This document shows positions 27,301 through 38,800 of a DNA stretch of 64,000 nucleotides, one piece after another. The stretch is from NCBI RefSeq assembly GCF_023343835.1, contig NC_064444.1, positions 9,105,219 to 9,169,218 on the forward strand, read 5' to 3'. The position numbers and the translations under genes are program-made. The stretch's first letter is position 1. The number at the start of each line of letters is the position of its first letter. Under the pieces are notes generated by a model that was not told the origin of the DNA, did no database searches, and saw only the letters and a list, made by a program, of their open reading frames with translations. Source of the DNA: Lagopus muta (lineage: Eukaryota > Chordata > Aves > Galliformes > Phasianidae).

Positions 27301-28524
27301 TTCTGCTGGTGATTCCTACTTTGGCAGCACACACACAGAAAAGCAATAGAGAAAACAGTGTCACCTCTTCCTTGCAATATACCATATACGTTTTTTCCCT
27401 ATAACCTTTCAGTACTAGAATAACGCTGAACTGTATTTCTAGTGGCTGAAATCAAGATCATACAGGAAGTATTTCCTGGGGAAAGAAAGGTAGGTTAAGA
27501 GCAGCAGCAAGTAGGCTTGGTATTTTAAAAATATTGGAAACTTTTGCCAGAAGTTTTAGAGATTTTAAAAATAATTTATACATTTTTAGAAATTAAAACC
27601 TATTTTTTTTAAGTTAGAGCATTCTATTTTGCCAGAAATCAATTGGAATTATTAAAAGTGGTCTTCAAAGGATGGAAAAAGGTTGTATGTAGTAGTCAAG
27701 TTTCTGTTTTAAACTTGGCAAGACTGCAGAGTCTATGCACTATGCTCATTCAGTTTCTAAATATTCAGACCATGGGGTTTTCAGGCCCAGATCAGAAATC
27801 AAGGTAGTTTTTGGATGCTATCCCTGTTCAGAAGGCCAGGATGAGGTATTCAGTGATTGAGGAGCTTCAAACCAACTTAAACAAAAATCTGTCATCGTTT
27901 TACATAACAGTACACGAATGTTTGTCTTCATCATCTTACAGTGTCTGAGTCTTCCTTGTGATTTCTCTTCTTGATTTGTCCATCTCAGCAAGGTGGCTCA
28001 GTGTCTGCTCACACCAAGCCCTTTTCTTCCGGACACCCAGAAGAGGGCATCTGGGTCCGCATGGGACCTGCAGCTGCAGAGGTTATGGCAGTAGCAATGT
28101 ACTCACCCGTGCGCTGCTCTCCTCATCCCAATCTTAGATGAAGGATGTGGAATAAAGATTGTGTGCACATCTGATGTACTAAAGAAGGTTTTATCTACTG
28201 CAGTTAGTTCTGTCCCAAAAGGGCTCTTAAAATTATACGGGCCTAGTACATCTGTGGTTCACTGTAGCAAGAGAGTTATCAGTATGTTTGTCCTGTGTTG
28301 TAAACACACACTGTGTAGTTCTGTCTCGTGCTTGTTTCCACATGTTTCTTTACTCACTCTTTAACTTGGAGAGACTCAGAAGTACAGAAAAAGAAGTCGT
28401 ATGTAATACTTTCAGAACAAGGTTCATAATACATGTAAGATATTTAAAATAATCCAGCAGTTGGTTGCTGGAGGAAGCTCCCTACTGTTGCAGGACTTTG
28501 AACTCTGCTGTGCTTTCTTTGTAG
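24346..28524. other. Noncoding stretch before the TAF4-like terminal exon
   Basis: This is presumed last-intron sequence. A 49-codon open frame after CCAG at about 25091, and short acceptor-like sites at 27451 and 27786, were examined; none gives a TAF4-like peptide. GC content rises around 24450-24900 and 25380-25650 but without a clear CpG cluster. The last bases, TGCTTTCTTTGTAG, form the polypyrimidine tract and acceptor of the exon at 28525. Confidence 0.5.
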
Positions 28525-28692
28525 GGCCTCAGTATGTCCGGTGGAGGTCAGGCTGGCTTGGGGACTCCTTCATCCAGGCAGTATGCACGACAGAAAATAA
28601 CACGTGTAAACCTCAGGGACTTCATCTTCTACATGGAACAGGAAAGAGAAACGAGCCGTTCTCTCCTGCTCTATCGAGCTTTGCTTAAATAA
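28525..28692 (+). CDS. TAF4-family TFIID subunit, terminal coding exon (C-terminus only)
   Basis: This exon encodes the last ~55 residues of a TAF4/TAF4B-type subunit of the general transcription factor TFIID, a nuclear complex that helps recruit RNA polymerase II. It starts after a clean acceptor (TTTCTTTGTAG) and ends at TAA. The peptide has a Gly/Ser-rich lead (LSMSGGGQAGLGTP), then RQYARQKITRVNLRDFIF, then YMEQERETSRSLLLYRALLK at the stop. The RITRVNLRDLIF...LLLYKAFLK ending is the hallmark of the TAF4 C-terminal domain, which pairs with TAF12 through its histone-like fold upstream. The residues mix TAF4 (RQYxRQ, ITRVNLRD, ETS.SLLLY) with TAF4B (MEQERE), so I do not choose a symbol. The phase of the upstream intron cannot be fixed; the frame shown begins GGC CTC AGT ATG. 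The ATG at 28534 is internal, not a start. The rest of the gene lies upstream and was not recognised in the window. Confidence 0.88.
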   Translation, partial: GLSMSGGGQAGLGTPSSRQYARQKITRVNLRDFIFYMEQERETSRSLLLYRALLK

Positions 28693-28693
28693 A
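28688..28693 (+). terminator. AATAAA hexamer overlapping the TAF4-like stop codon
   Basis: The stop TAA (28690-28692) lies inside an AATAAA word. Its use as a polyadenylation signal would remove almost the whole 3' UTR; no GT-rich element directly downstream argues strongly for it. Confidence 0.3.
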
Positions 28694-28825
28694 GCCAAGA
28701 ATTGTACTGATTTCTCCATACAGAAGTTCAACTTGCATTGAAAGCTGTCATTTTAATGTGCCTTCTATTTTTTTCAGAAGTCAATGTTCCGGTAATTTTG
28801 TTTTGTAAAACTGTCAGACACATGC

Positions 28826-28831
28826 AATAAA
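28826..28831 (+). terminator. Possible proximal polyadenylation signal AATAAA
   Basis: A canonical hexamer lies 134 bases after the stop. The genomic A-rich run at 28842-28860 just downstream would also cause oligo-dT mispriming, so cDNA ends here would need care. Confidence 0.45.
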
Positions 28832-29390
28832 TTCCCTTTATGTAAAAAAGAAAAAAAAAATGTGCAAAAGGTTTTAAAATGTTAAATCCACAGATGTAAC
28901 CAACTTCAAAGGCTTACTGCGTTTGGCCACGTTAGATAAGGCTAAAACAGATGGCATTGAAGTTACACAAAGAGAAAGAATGCCGCAGTGGCTCACAAAG
29001 ATGTCATGGCCAGGAGGATCGGGACCTGAACGGGGAAAACCTTTGTGTTCACTGACAGTGCTGGTTTTCCTTTAAGGTTTGCTAGCGCTGTTTCCACTGA
29101 GCATGGTAATACCTGTTAGATTAGATATAATTGCAATTTTTTGCACAGCTAAAAGAAAAACCAATGCACGCTGCCACAAATTTGATACATTTAGGATTTT
29201 TGCTTTTACAGCCCAGCGCGTTCCTTCAGCCATTTGCTGAACCAAATCCTAAGTGTATGAAATCTGTGCGTCTGGGTCCCAGCCGCAGTCCATTGAGTAG
29301 CTTCCCGTTGTTGTCTGAATCTCTTCAACCTTTTGCACATTTGTAGCAGTTAGTAACATGAATCCTTTTATTTTCTAAAAATATCTTAAT

Positions 29391-29399
29391 TTATTTATT
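29391..29399 (+). promoter_or_regulatory. AU-rich element nonamer in the 3' UTR
   Basis: TTATTTATT matches the UUAUUUA(U/A)(U/A) core known for mRNA destabilisation. A single copy in an AT-rich UTR is weak evidence. Confidence 0.4.
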
Positions 29400-29775
29400 G
29401 CAAAGAGTATGGTTTAATGATGGTTATAAAAGAGAGTATTGTTTGGGAAAGATTTTAGAGTATTCTATATGGATTATTCATGTCACTGTAAAGGAGGCTT
29501 TTGGGATCTGGTTCCTCTTGGCAGTCACGAGAGCCAGGGTGTTGTGCCCTGGGAGCCGGTGCTGCGGGGACTGGTGGTGCTTTACGCGGACGATTGGACC
29601 TGAGGACTCCAGTCCAGAGAGGCTCATGAACAAGTGCATGACTTTAAGCATATGGGTAGTTGTCAGTACTTACGGTGGGATGAATGCTTTTTAAACGCTT
29701 TGCTGAATTGGATTTTCGGGGGCCCACACCAAAGTCAAGCAAAGTTGACTCAAGTGCGAGTCTTTTTAAATGGGT

Positions 29776-29815
29776 ATTGGATAGGAATGCTCAGCATTGG
29801 ATAGGAATGCTCAGC
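29776..29815 (+). repeat. Exact 20-bp tandem duplication in the 3' UTR
   Basis: The unit ATTGGATAGGAATGCTCAGC occurs twice head to tail at 29776-29795 and 29796-29815 with no mismatch. Perfect identity suggests a recent duplication or an assembly artefact. Confidence 0.95.
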
Positions 29816-30139
29816 AGGAGGTGGGCACGAGCCGTACTTCCGAGGTACAGTGTTTCCGGTAGCCGTGGAAGGGAGACGTTTGCTTATTTATCTTTTCAAT
29901 TTTTACTACGTTATGCTTGCCACTTTTTTGAGGCAATATTTTTTTTTTAATGGGAAACCGTAGCGAAAGCACAAATAGAACTATTTGTCCAATAGTTTTA
30001 AAAACAAAAGTTTTAATTATTTTTTAAGGTTTATGAAAAGCAGAAGAAAATTTATACTGCTGCTATTTAGCCAAAAGATTATTCATAAGGTATTTAAGGC
30101 CAGGAAGTGTAAAATTATGTTTTAAATGTATTGATAATT

Positions 30140-30206
30140 TGTACATATTGTTTATAAAGGCCTTGTGTTTATTAGAATTACGTTATTTTGATGATTTCTG
30201 TACATA
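30140..30206 (+). promoter_or_regulatory. Two Pumilio-type elements (UGUACAUA)
   Basis: TGTACATA occurs at 30140-30147 and 30199-30206, both fitting the UGUANAUA consensus bound by PUF proteins, and both within 130 bases of the distal polyadenylation signal. Their use as regulatory sites is an inference. Confidence 0.5.
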
Positions 30207-30268
30207 CTCGTAAATACCCCCAATTTGTGTGAAAACATACTCCCTTATTTGTACTTATTTTGTAAAGA

Positions 30269-30274
30269 AATAAA
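30269..30274 (+). terminator. Distal polyadenylation signal of the TAF4-like gene
   Basis: AATAAA follows TGTAAAG and precedes an AT-rich stretch. Cleavage would fall near 30290. This is the best candidate for the main mRNA end on the + strand. Confidence 0.6.
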
Positions 30275-30290
30275 ACAATTTACTAAAGTA

Positions 30291-32290
30291 ACACATCGAG
30301 TGACATAGTATTAATTTATCAAACATGAATTTCACATTGTCTGGTAGTTCTTAAGCACTGTTCAGAAACATTTTGCATTAAAATATTAACAGGATACCCA
30401 CAAAGAAATATTAAAACCAAATACTTCAATGTTCTGTTGTGCTGATTCTTATCCTTTGTCAAACATCTAATAAAATTGTCAACAAACCTTGATGCTATTA
30501 ATGCAGTGAATGAATGCACTCAACAGTTGCCTTTTCAAGGGCGATCGGTCCAATAAGCACAACATAACATTCATCCATTTCTTTTCAGATGTGGGAGCAG
30601 AGCGGTGCCACGGGGTTGTACAAAAGGGCTTGCAAAGACTGTTCTTCAAGCCACAGCTTTGGAGCTCAGCAAAAGAAGGGTCAGAACGATTCTGTTCCAT
30701 CAAATTAGATTAAAACCAAGCTACGTTTACTTTTTGGCCTTTGTAATGAAAACATTTGCTGGCTGCACACCACGGTTTTATTGGAGATTCTGCGATATTT
30801 TAAAACCTGTTTTAGCAACACTAAGCGATGTTCTTAATTAAGTTACGTTGCTATAGTTTAAGGCCAGAAGTAAAAATTCAGATTGGTTTTTGCTGATATT
30901 GCTGCCTAAGAATAGAGGGAAATAAGTAAAAAAGATATAAATGAAACTGTAATAAACTTTAAATAAGTGACCTGAAGTTACTAACTAAAAAAACATGTCC
31001 TAGCTTAACTTTTTTTTTATTTTAAAGGCATATTTCTTCTAACAAAGTGATTGTTTCCACATGTCTTCCTTGCCTTAGTGCTATTCTGCAGTCAATGCTG
31101 TGATGTCATGGCCCAAACTTTCCGTCTCAAGTTCACATGAACACGGCTGGCGCAGCCTGGAACTTTTCACGCTGCCACCTTTGCAAACTGCTGTAAGTAC
31201 TGGAGCTGCCTTACTGAGCAGAAAAACTAGCGGTAGACACCAGACTGAAGAAGAACAAACCAACCAACCATGAGTGCTTCCAGTGACTGTCTGCATACAC
31301 CTAAAAGCACCCTGCTTCCAAGTGTGTAAGAGTGCTGGCTGCCTTCAACTTCAGTGCAGGTGGGCCATGCTCAGCACCACGCAGGTACGCAGCGGCCGCT
31401 CCTCTGGCAGACAGCCCGTGTGCACCTCTGCATGGCTTAGCCTGAGTAAGAATGGCAGATCGGGGTGTTTTTAAATGGAGGTGTGACATATTTACCTTTA
31501 TCTCCTAGCTGAGTGGTAATGAAAGGAGGAGGATGCACAGACATGCGTTCAGCCTCTGCTAGTACTAAGTCTCCCTGGTCAGCAATGCAGGACGAAAGCA
31601 TACATAGGATAAAAACAAGGAGCAGAATGGACTATTTAAGGATATTTTGAACTTCAAGTCAACTCGATGTATGAAAGTAATAAATAAAACTGTTTTTTCC
31701 TTCTCTTTTTGTAAGACGTGGCTACATCAAGCTGAATGGAGCAAAAGGCCAGAGGAGATGCAATCAGAACTTCTCACCTTTCAAACGACGTGGGAGACAC
31801 AGTGAGTGTTCCACCCTACTTGCTTATTTTCGATCATTTACTTTACAGAAATGTTTATGGCATGAAGTACTGTATAAGAAATGTGCATACACAAATACAT
31901 GACAATTATACGTTAAGTTCTTTACAATATTAAATGTATAATATACAATTCTACAGATATCTTACATACAAAGGTGAATGTTGTGCCATATATTCAAATA
32001 TGGCAATGCCTAGGAACTTTAGAGTGTCGTACAAGTATAAAACCACAAAATAAAATAACTTTACAACTCTTTTGAAGTAGACAGATTTGCTCAACGGTTT
32101 TGCTAAGTTAGCAGGTCAATATGTATAGGCTAAGAATTTCCTAAGAGATTTCTGATTTGGGCAACCAGGGTGAAAAAAACCTGCTGAGGTCTGATTTTCC
32201 ATGGACTGGCATCCCACGTTTATCCAAAAAACCAGACCTCTGCCAAGGTTGCAGCTTTGCATATTTAGTACAGGTCGTCACTTCAAACAC
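30291..32290. other. Intergenic stretch between two convergent gene tails
   Basis: About 2 kb separate the inferred 3' ends. It contains several chance frames on both strands, a T run near 31010 and AATAAATAAA at about 31680 on the + strand. No gene, RNA gene or transposon is recognised. Either 3' UTR could extend further into it than I have drawn. Confidence 0.5.
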
Positions 32291-33721
32291 ATCAGTCTTA
32301 AACTTGAATCTTTATTTTGCCTGATTGTAATCTTTTGGTATTAAAGAATTGTTAACCATCAAATACTGTTATGTATGGCCATATTTATGCATCTAAAAAG
32401 TTTAGTTAGAATTCAGCATCTACAACAGTATTCTATAAATGAACGTGGGAGAAACTAAATTGTGATTAACACGTGAATTAGTTATTGAGGACCCAATTTG
32501 CTAAACAGCAATAAAGAGGATTCAGCAGAATGCTATTTATAACCTTGCACCTGCAAACATGGTGCTGTCTCCTGAGTTAGGAAGCCCTGTAAGTCAGAGA
32601 GCTGATACTGATTCATGAAAGGAACAGTAACCTACTACAGACACTGGGCTTGTTTGAAGAGAAAATTAAACAGATAGAGGGCAGATACACAATTGGCATT
32701 TTAATAATAGTTTAAAATATAGAGGAAAAACAATCTAAACAAACCATGGCCTGCTTTCATCGGACAGTGGAAGGTAGAGGGTTTTAACATCTCTTTGCGA
32801 AAATTCCAGACCCATAAAGAGTTGGTTGTCCCCATAAACATGGTTCATAAATGAACAACAAGAGGTGGCAGAGCCACGATTCTCCAATGATGCAAAACTT
32901 AGTTTCTGAGTCAAAACGTGACTGGCTTTGAGAGAGCTACAGCTCCACCGTAGGTGTGTGGCCCTTGTTTGACGGAGTTTTATGTTGTGCTTCCAAATCC
33001 CTACTTTTGCATGTATTGCCATAATTGGCCTTCTCAATTTTTTGTTGCTTTTTTTTTGTTTGGTCTGTTTGCTTGTTTTTCAGTACTGAGCACCAGTTGA
33101 CTATAAATCGGTCCTTTTCTGATTCTAGATTCTGTCCACAGAAAGATATTTCAGTTGGCAATGTTGTATAAAAATAAGCCATTTGCTAGCATGAATGAGT
33201 ACAATCACAGAAGTGTAATGTAACGGTACGGAGGTGTAAAGCACATCTGATATGAGGAGGTATGGCAGCCAGGGGGGTTCTCAGTGCAGTTAGTGATGTA
33301 CCATCTTCCTCTCGGAGGCCGCACTTCTGCACGTCAGGTCTGCGGTGTCGTTGGGAAGGCTGTCGGAATCACTTCTCCTGCTGATAGATTCAAATTGCTT
33401 TAATTGCTCGTTCTGCAGAAGTCTGTTCTGGGGTCGGGGTTGTACGAAGCTTTGCCTTTTGCACCACACAGCTGTTCAGCTCAAAGGACGTTCCCACCGG
33501 GCCTGGTATGCTGAGCATGCTCAGTAATTTCATCGTGGAGAGCAGACAACTGATTTTTCAAATGCATTTCATGGCTGGCTACGTGACAGGTAGTTTCAGA
33601 ATACCACTAATTGGCAACATAAAGTCAAAATCTGTTTGCTAATACTGTTTTGCAAATCCTTAGTGTTTCACATAAGGGACTATTAAACACTTCTATGGTT
33701 ACAGAGGAGTACAGGTAGGGT
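32291..33721 (-). other. KCTD15: 3' UTR of the KCTD15-like gene
   Basis: On the - strand the sequence after the stop runs about 1.4 kb to the first good AATAAA (32311-32316). It has no coding potential I would trust. The far end is inferred from the hexamer and could lie further left if a weaker signal is used. Confidence 0.5.
32311..32316 (-). terminator. Candidate polyadenylation signal of the KCTD15-like gene
   Basis: TTTATT on the + strand reads AATAAA on the - strand. It is the first clean canonical hexamer I noticed downstream of the stop. Confidence 0.45.
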
Positions 33722-33877
33722 CTAGTCCAGGGGCTCCTGTTTTATTCTGATCGTTGGGGTGGGTTGCGGTCGTCTGTCTTCACGACACAGCACGTATTCG
33801 CTGAACTGAGAGGAATCCACCCCACCACCACAGGAAGCTGCCATATTAAATCCCTTCTGAAATAACCTTTCAAGCAC
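33722..33877 (-). CDS. KCTD15: KCTD15-like, terminal coding exon
   Basis: This exon encodes the last 51 residues and the stop (TAG). The acceptor on the - strand is CCACGTTGCAG followed by GTG, continuing the previous exon in frame (phase 0). The peptide begins [20 protein letters not shown], continues [20 protein letters not shown] and ends [23 protein letters not shown] is shared by KCTD1 and KCTD15. The LERLFQ, AASCGGG and [11 protein letters not shown] residues fit KCTD15, whereas KCTD1 as I recall it has LERLQQ, VGSCGGG and RRELRRTP. The final IKQE is a SUMO-acceptor consensus (hydrophobic-K-x-E), and SUMOylation at this C-terminal motif has been reported for Kctd15. The protein represses AP-2 transcription factors and restrains neural crest formation. 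Confidence 0.95.
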   Translation of the reverse strand: MLERLFQKGFNMAASCGGGVDSSQFSEYVLCREDRRPQPTPTIRIKQEPLD

Positions 33878-34980
33878 CTGCAACGTGGAAAAAAAAATCA
33901 GCTGGATATTTAGCAATTTTAGTGATAAAAGCTTTTAGAAGCACTGGATCTAAATGATGGATTTAGTCTTTTCAGTCTTCATAGAACGAATTTTATTCAG
34001 CTATAATTCTGTAACTTAGTCTTAAATGACTACACTGTGATTAAAGTCTCGCTCTCAGCAAACCTCTGCAGAAAACAAAAATTAATCAAACAAATAAGTG
34101 CTCCACAGAACAGCTTACTACATTATGTAGTAAAATACTGGACTGCAGTGATATCGATGCTATCTCTTACTGCTTAAACAAATCAACAGCAGGTTTAAGT
34201 CATAATAAAAAGTGCCCATTATTCATTAGTATTGTGAACAGTCTTGCAGATAAGGGCTGAAAGCATTTGCAAGCTCTTCTTTTGGAGATGAAAAGGTTTT
34301 AGGAATCTGAGTGACACTTGCACCAGACCTTCACGGAAATCGCAGCTGTGATTTTCCCTTGCTGGAAGGGAGTGCTGCTTCTAGCAAAGCATGGCAAAGA
34401 CAGGATGTGGAGCCAAGACATGGACAATAAGGAAACATTCTGGCCCAAGAACGAGGTTAATTTGTATTGCCCAAATATATATTTTCTCTTTCTCCTTCTA
34501 AAGAAAAGTTGGTGCAATTTAGATGCATGAATTTAAGGAACCCAGAGGCAACTTTAATTTCTGAGACTGTCACACAGCACATTACTGCAGGATATACTGA
34601 TCTTGGCAATATGACGGGGGCTTTGTTTTCACATGGGTGAGCATGTTGATATACAGTTTCCCAGCAGAGCAGGAAGCACACAGACTCTTTGCAGCATTAG
34701 GTGACAGTGGATGCCAGATCCACCTTGGGCAGATCTGCAGTGTAAGATCCACTGGAGGAGATGCTGTGCTCCCTCCCTCCGGCAGCTCACCTGAGCCCAG
34801 GGCAGTAGCACAGTGTCTCCAAAGACATCTCAGCGTGACAAAAGGCACTTAGGCACCCTTTAGTGCACGGAGATTCCTACCTATTACAGGGGGTCAGAGG
34901 GGTGGGCAGGGCTCTGCTGCGTTACATACAGTAGAGCTGAACCAGACCCACATGTTAAGATTGGCTGAGTAACAGGAATA

Positions 34981-34998
34981 TTCACACCCACGTGTGAA
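34981..34998. promoter_or_regulatory. T-box-like palindromic site
   Basis: TTCACACCCACGTGTGAA matches the Brachyury palindrome TTCACACCTAGGTGTGAA at 16 of 18 positions and includes one perfect TTCACACC half-site. It also contains the E-box CACGTG. It lies in the terminal KCTD intron. Binding is an inference. Confidence 0.4.
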
Positions 34999-35869
34999 TG
35001 CTCCTCCAGCCAAACCTTTACCAGAGGCCATGGCACTGTAAGCACTAAGCCAAATTACCATGTAGGCTACTAACACTAATAATACTCCAGCACATACTTG
35101 AAAAATCAGAACTGGGTCTGAAATTTGTACCATGAAGTGAATTAACTCGTCCAACATTTATTTTACAGGTGGGAAAAGTGGTTGCATGAGTTTCTCTGCA
35201 GAAAAATGTCACCAAGGGGAAGCCTCCTGCACTGCTCTGTGCGACCGCCCCGCCGTGGTGCCGCCATCACGTGTGCCCACCACAGTGCCAGGAGAACCTG
35301 GTCGTTCCCTAAGCCTGACAAACGTAGTAATGACCCTCATGTGACTCTGCAACCAGCAACTCCAGGGACTCGGTTAAAAACTTGGTCAATTTAGGTAAGC
35401 GTCTCAGCAATATCCCCTGCTCCTGAAGGAGACAACTTGTGTGCTTTCGTGGTTTTGCTGCAGAGATAATTTGATTTCTTTTTAGTATCACCATGAGTGA
35501 CTCTGTGAAGCGCTTCAATACTTACTGCAATGGCACCTCAGTCTCAATGGTTCAAGGCCTGAGCTAATTGCTTACAGAGGTACTAAAAATAGTGCCATGT
35601 TTGCACACCAGACTCTGCCCTGCACACAAACCCACGTGAGGCCAAGGTGAGCATTCCTTCTGACTGAACGCGTGCTTTGCTTGCCATGCAGAATCTGCTC
35701 AAAATCAGCTTGCCCTGAGGAGTCTGGCCTTGGGACAAAGTGCCTTATGAGCTCAGGAAGTTGTGCCAACCAAATATTTTCCCTAAAAGTTGTAGAAATG
35801 AAAGTGCAAAAAAGCATCCCAGTATGCAGAAGAAAAAAGGACCCAGAGAGATTAAAAGAAGGGAGGGTT

Positions 35870-35896
35870 AAAAAAAAGAAAAAAAGAAAAAGAAAT
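35870..35896. repeat. A-rich low-complexity tract
   Basis: A runs are broken by single G bases. It is simple sequence inside the KCTD intron. Confidence 0.85.
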
Positions 35897-38800
35897 ATAA
35901 AAAGCTTACCCCTCTATTTTCTGGGCTGTGCACAGCCTTTAGGACAGAAGTGAGGTAACGCACAGGTCCCAGTATAGTTTTACTAACACTTGTTCCTGCT
36001 CAGAGAAAGCAGGAGTTTGCTAGGGAGGGAGGAACAAAACATCACCGAGCTGTTTCACAGGCTGGCATGTGCTTTGACTTTGTGTGTCCCTGTTCTTAAC
36101 CCAAGCAAGCAGGCAAGATGAGGACAAGAGGCAGCTCAGCTACAGGAAAGGAGGCTTCTTCCATTTAACTGGGCAGAGAATCAGAGGATTGACAGGTAAA
36201 ATTTCAGGGAGAGATGTGACTTCAAAACCTTGCTAAAAACTTTTAAAAATCAATTTGGTTGTAAGACAAAACAAGCACTGGGGTGCCCTTGGCTTGCCTC
36301 AGTCCAAAGCAATGGAAGGCTGCATGTTAACACAGGGCTTTTCTTTCCCGAGCCAGCTGTGTGCAAACACACAACCCAGGTAGGCATTACACCCTTAGAG
36401 CACTGCATGCAGAACAAAGCGATTCATTTTTGCTACCCTTGCGCTCAGAGGACTGGGCTGCAGGCTATCATCTAGGGTTAGAAAGCGTGGGATCATCAAT
36501 TTTCTGGGCAAGAAACAAAACTGGTCAAATCCTGTAAACAATGCTGTGAATGTTTAAATACTGTAGAGTTTTAAGGATAACTCGAACGAGGTTGTGCTCA
36601 GTTCTATGGAGAAAGTCTCCCAAGGGCTGTTTTCCATGTGCCTTAAGCATTTGTTGGTATGCACCAATGCATGCGTGAGACTAAATGGCATGTTGAACAT
36701 GAACAGATTTAAATTCCACTTAGTGAACTTGGCCCTATGTGCATTACTTTTTTGAAGGTAATAGACAGATGGAGGGAAAGCAGTAAGTGCCTGTAAATAA
36801 AATCTGAGCTACTTTCCTATAAATCTCCCACAAGAACATGCCAAAAAGCAAATGAGTATCAGCTGTGACTCTCCTACATATAAGAAGACAGGCACACAAT
36901 ATTGAATAGAGGATTTGTGCTAAGATTTAATATACTCTGTCTCCCAGTATTCTGAGCACATCGAGATATGGGCTTTGATTTTGTTGGGAGGTTTTCCAGA
37001 TAAAAACATGATATTTTCACTTCCTGCATTTTATTTACATTTTGCAGGATACTACAAGAATGCAGTCTTAATTATGAAGACTCAATGTTTAACATAGACA
37101 CACATCAGAGAATTTTCTCCATTTGCTCATGGATCTCACCAGCATCTGTTGTGAGGTGTTGAAAAATCAGTCTCAGTCTTAGGAAAACGATACCAATAGG
37201 CGATTACAAGTGGGCATTAAATAAGAGCTGCTGTTTTTTGGTTGCCACTACCTACTCAGTGTTGACATTCTGTGTCTTATATGTACAGTTCTTGACAGAA
37301 AGCATTTAATGAAAATCTTTTTAAAAGTGCTGAAGGATTTATAAATATTGCAGTTGTGCCACCAAATACCTGAAGCAGGACAGTGGGGGACAAAAGCAAT
37401 GCATCTCAGTAAACAGCAGGCAGATTTATCACAGCACTCCCAGATTCTTTCAGCGTGCTTCTGCTCCGCCAGCCACTGCACCTTATAACTGATCTCCCTT
37501 GACTCCACGCTGTTCACTCCACCATTCTTCCATCTACTGACTCAGTATTGTTTTGTCAAAGAACTGGGAAGTGTAGTGCCCATGTGGAAGTGAGAGTCCA
37601 TCACAGTCAGTGATAATTATTTCTGATCTCATCAGGCTTTTGTCTCAGCAATGCATCATTTTCCAGAAAGTGTTTGAAAACGCTCTCTATTAATTATACA
37701 GTAAAGTGATGTAATTTAATAAAATTATTTAGACTGTAGACTCTCTGACATAGAAATTTTCTTTTGTAATATGAACCTACAAAGTAACTCTGATTTTGAC
37801 TGAATTCGAAACACATTCTAATAGTAATAATTGTCATCCAGTTTTAATTATAAATAGTTGTAAAAGCCACTTAATAGAGCCAAGCGTGAGCCTCGGCTGC
37901 TTGCCGTGCTGCGCTTATCAATGACCAGCAGTGACCCTTTATTGTTTCAGTTACTCTAATTTCTTGAATGCCCCTGACCATATTGCATGAACAGAGTGTG
38001 GCTGAAACACAAACATGCTTCTCTACCCACTCACCTTAGCTGAACTGCAGCTGCTCCCCTCTCCAGCTCAGTGGTGAATTCATCACTATTCCCGCTGCTA
38101 GAAAATGGATCTGCCTCTGACCCACCTCCAGCCTTCTATTTTTGGGGCAGCCCACTCCAACCCTTGCTGAATGTGAAATTGCTAAGGACTGTGCAAAATT
38201 AACCACAGGCAATGGACTGTTAAGTTCAACCAAATAAAACTCTTAGAAGCCTTAAACTAAAAATTAGGTAAATCACTGGTTTTAGAACGGTTTCAGATGA
38301 AAGCTTCTGTTACCATACTGTTCCTACCAGTCAGTGAATGCTGTCCAGTGGGAGGTGACAGTGGAGAGAGTCTAAACTTGCTGCATGCTGACAATACTGG
38401 TAAGCAAGTGTTCTAACTTCTTCCAACTCCCTTGCAATTGTGCCTTCCCCCTGAGCCTGTCTGGCCAGCCTGTCTCACAGGCCAATTCTATTGTGGATAT
38501 TTGCCCATAGGGAAGTTTATCAAGACCACTGAGGCATTTCCCACAGCCCAGCTAGCACCTCTGGTCACAATGACTTTGGAAACGTGCTCCTTTAGGTTGA
38601 TTTCAATTTCCATAATGATAATCTTTCTAGCATAATTTAAAGGTATGCATGCAAAAACCAAGAGCTCTGTGTTTTCCCATGTTAATTAAGGAGTAAGTTA
38701 ACAGCACCATCAACACTGTTCCTTCTCCTCAGCCCAAGGACAGCTACACCAGAGCTCTGGCCACAGTGGTGGTGATGCCTTGTGAAATGGCATTTCTTGC

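Larger units (their letters stand above)
28693..30290 (+). other. 3' UTR of the TAF4-like gene
   Basis: This is noncoding sequence after the stop, without further splice need, running to a strong AATAAA at 30269. It holds an AU-rich nonamer, two UGUACAUA words that fit the Pumilio consensus, and a 20-bp tandem duplication. An earlier AATAAA at 28826 could give a short form of about 160 nt. The end coordinate is inferred from the hexamer. The open frames inside it (for example 29398-29694) look like chance. Confidence 0.6.

Noticed and set aside
28461..28688. 75-codon frame overlapping the TAF4-like exon
   Set aside because: It is a different reading frame of the same exon; the frame ending in LLLYRALLK is the one with family identity.
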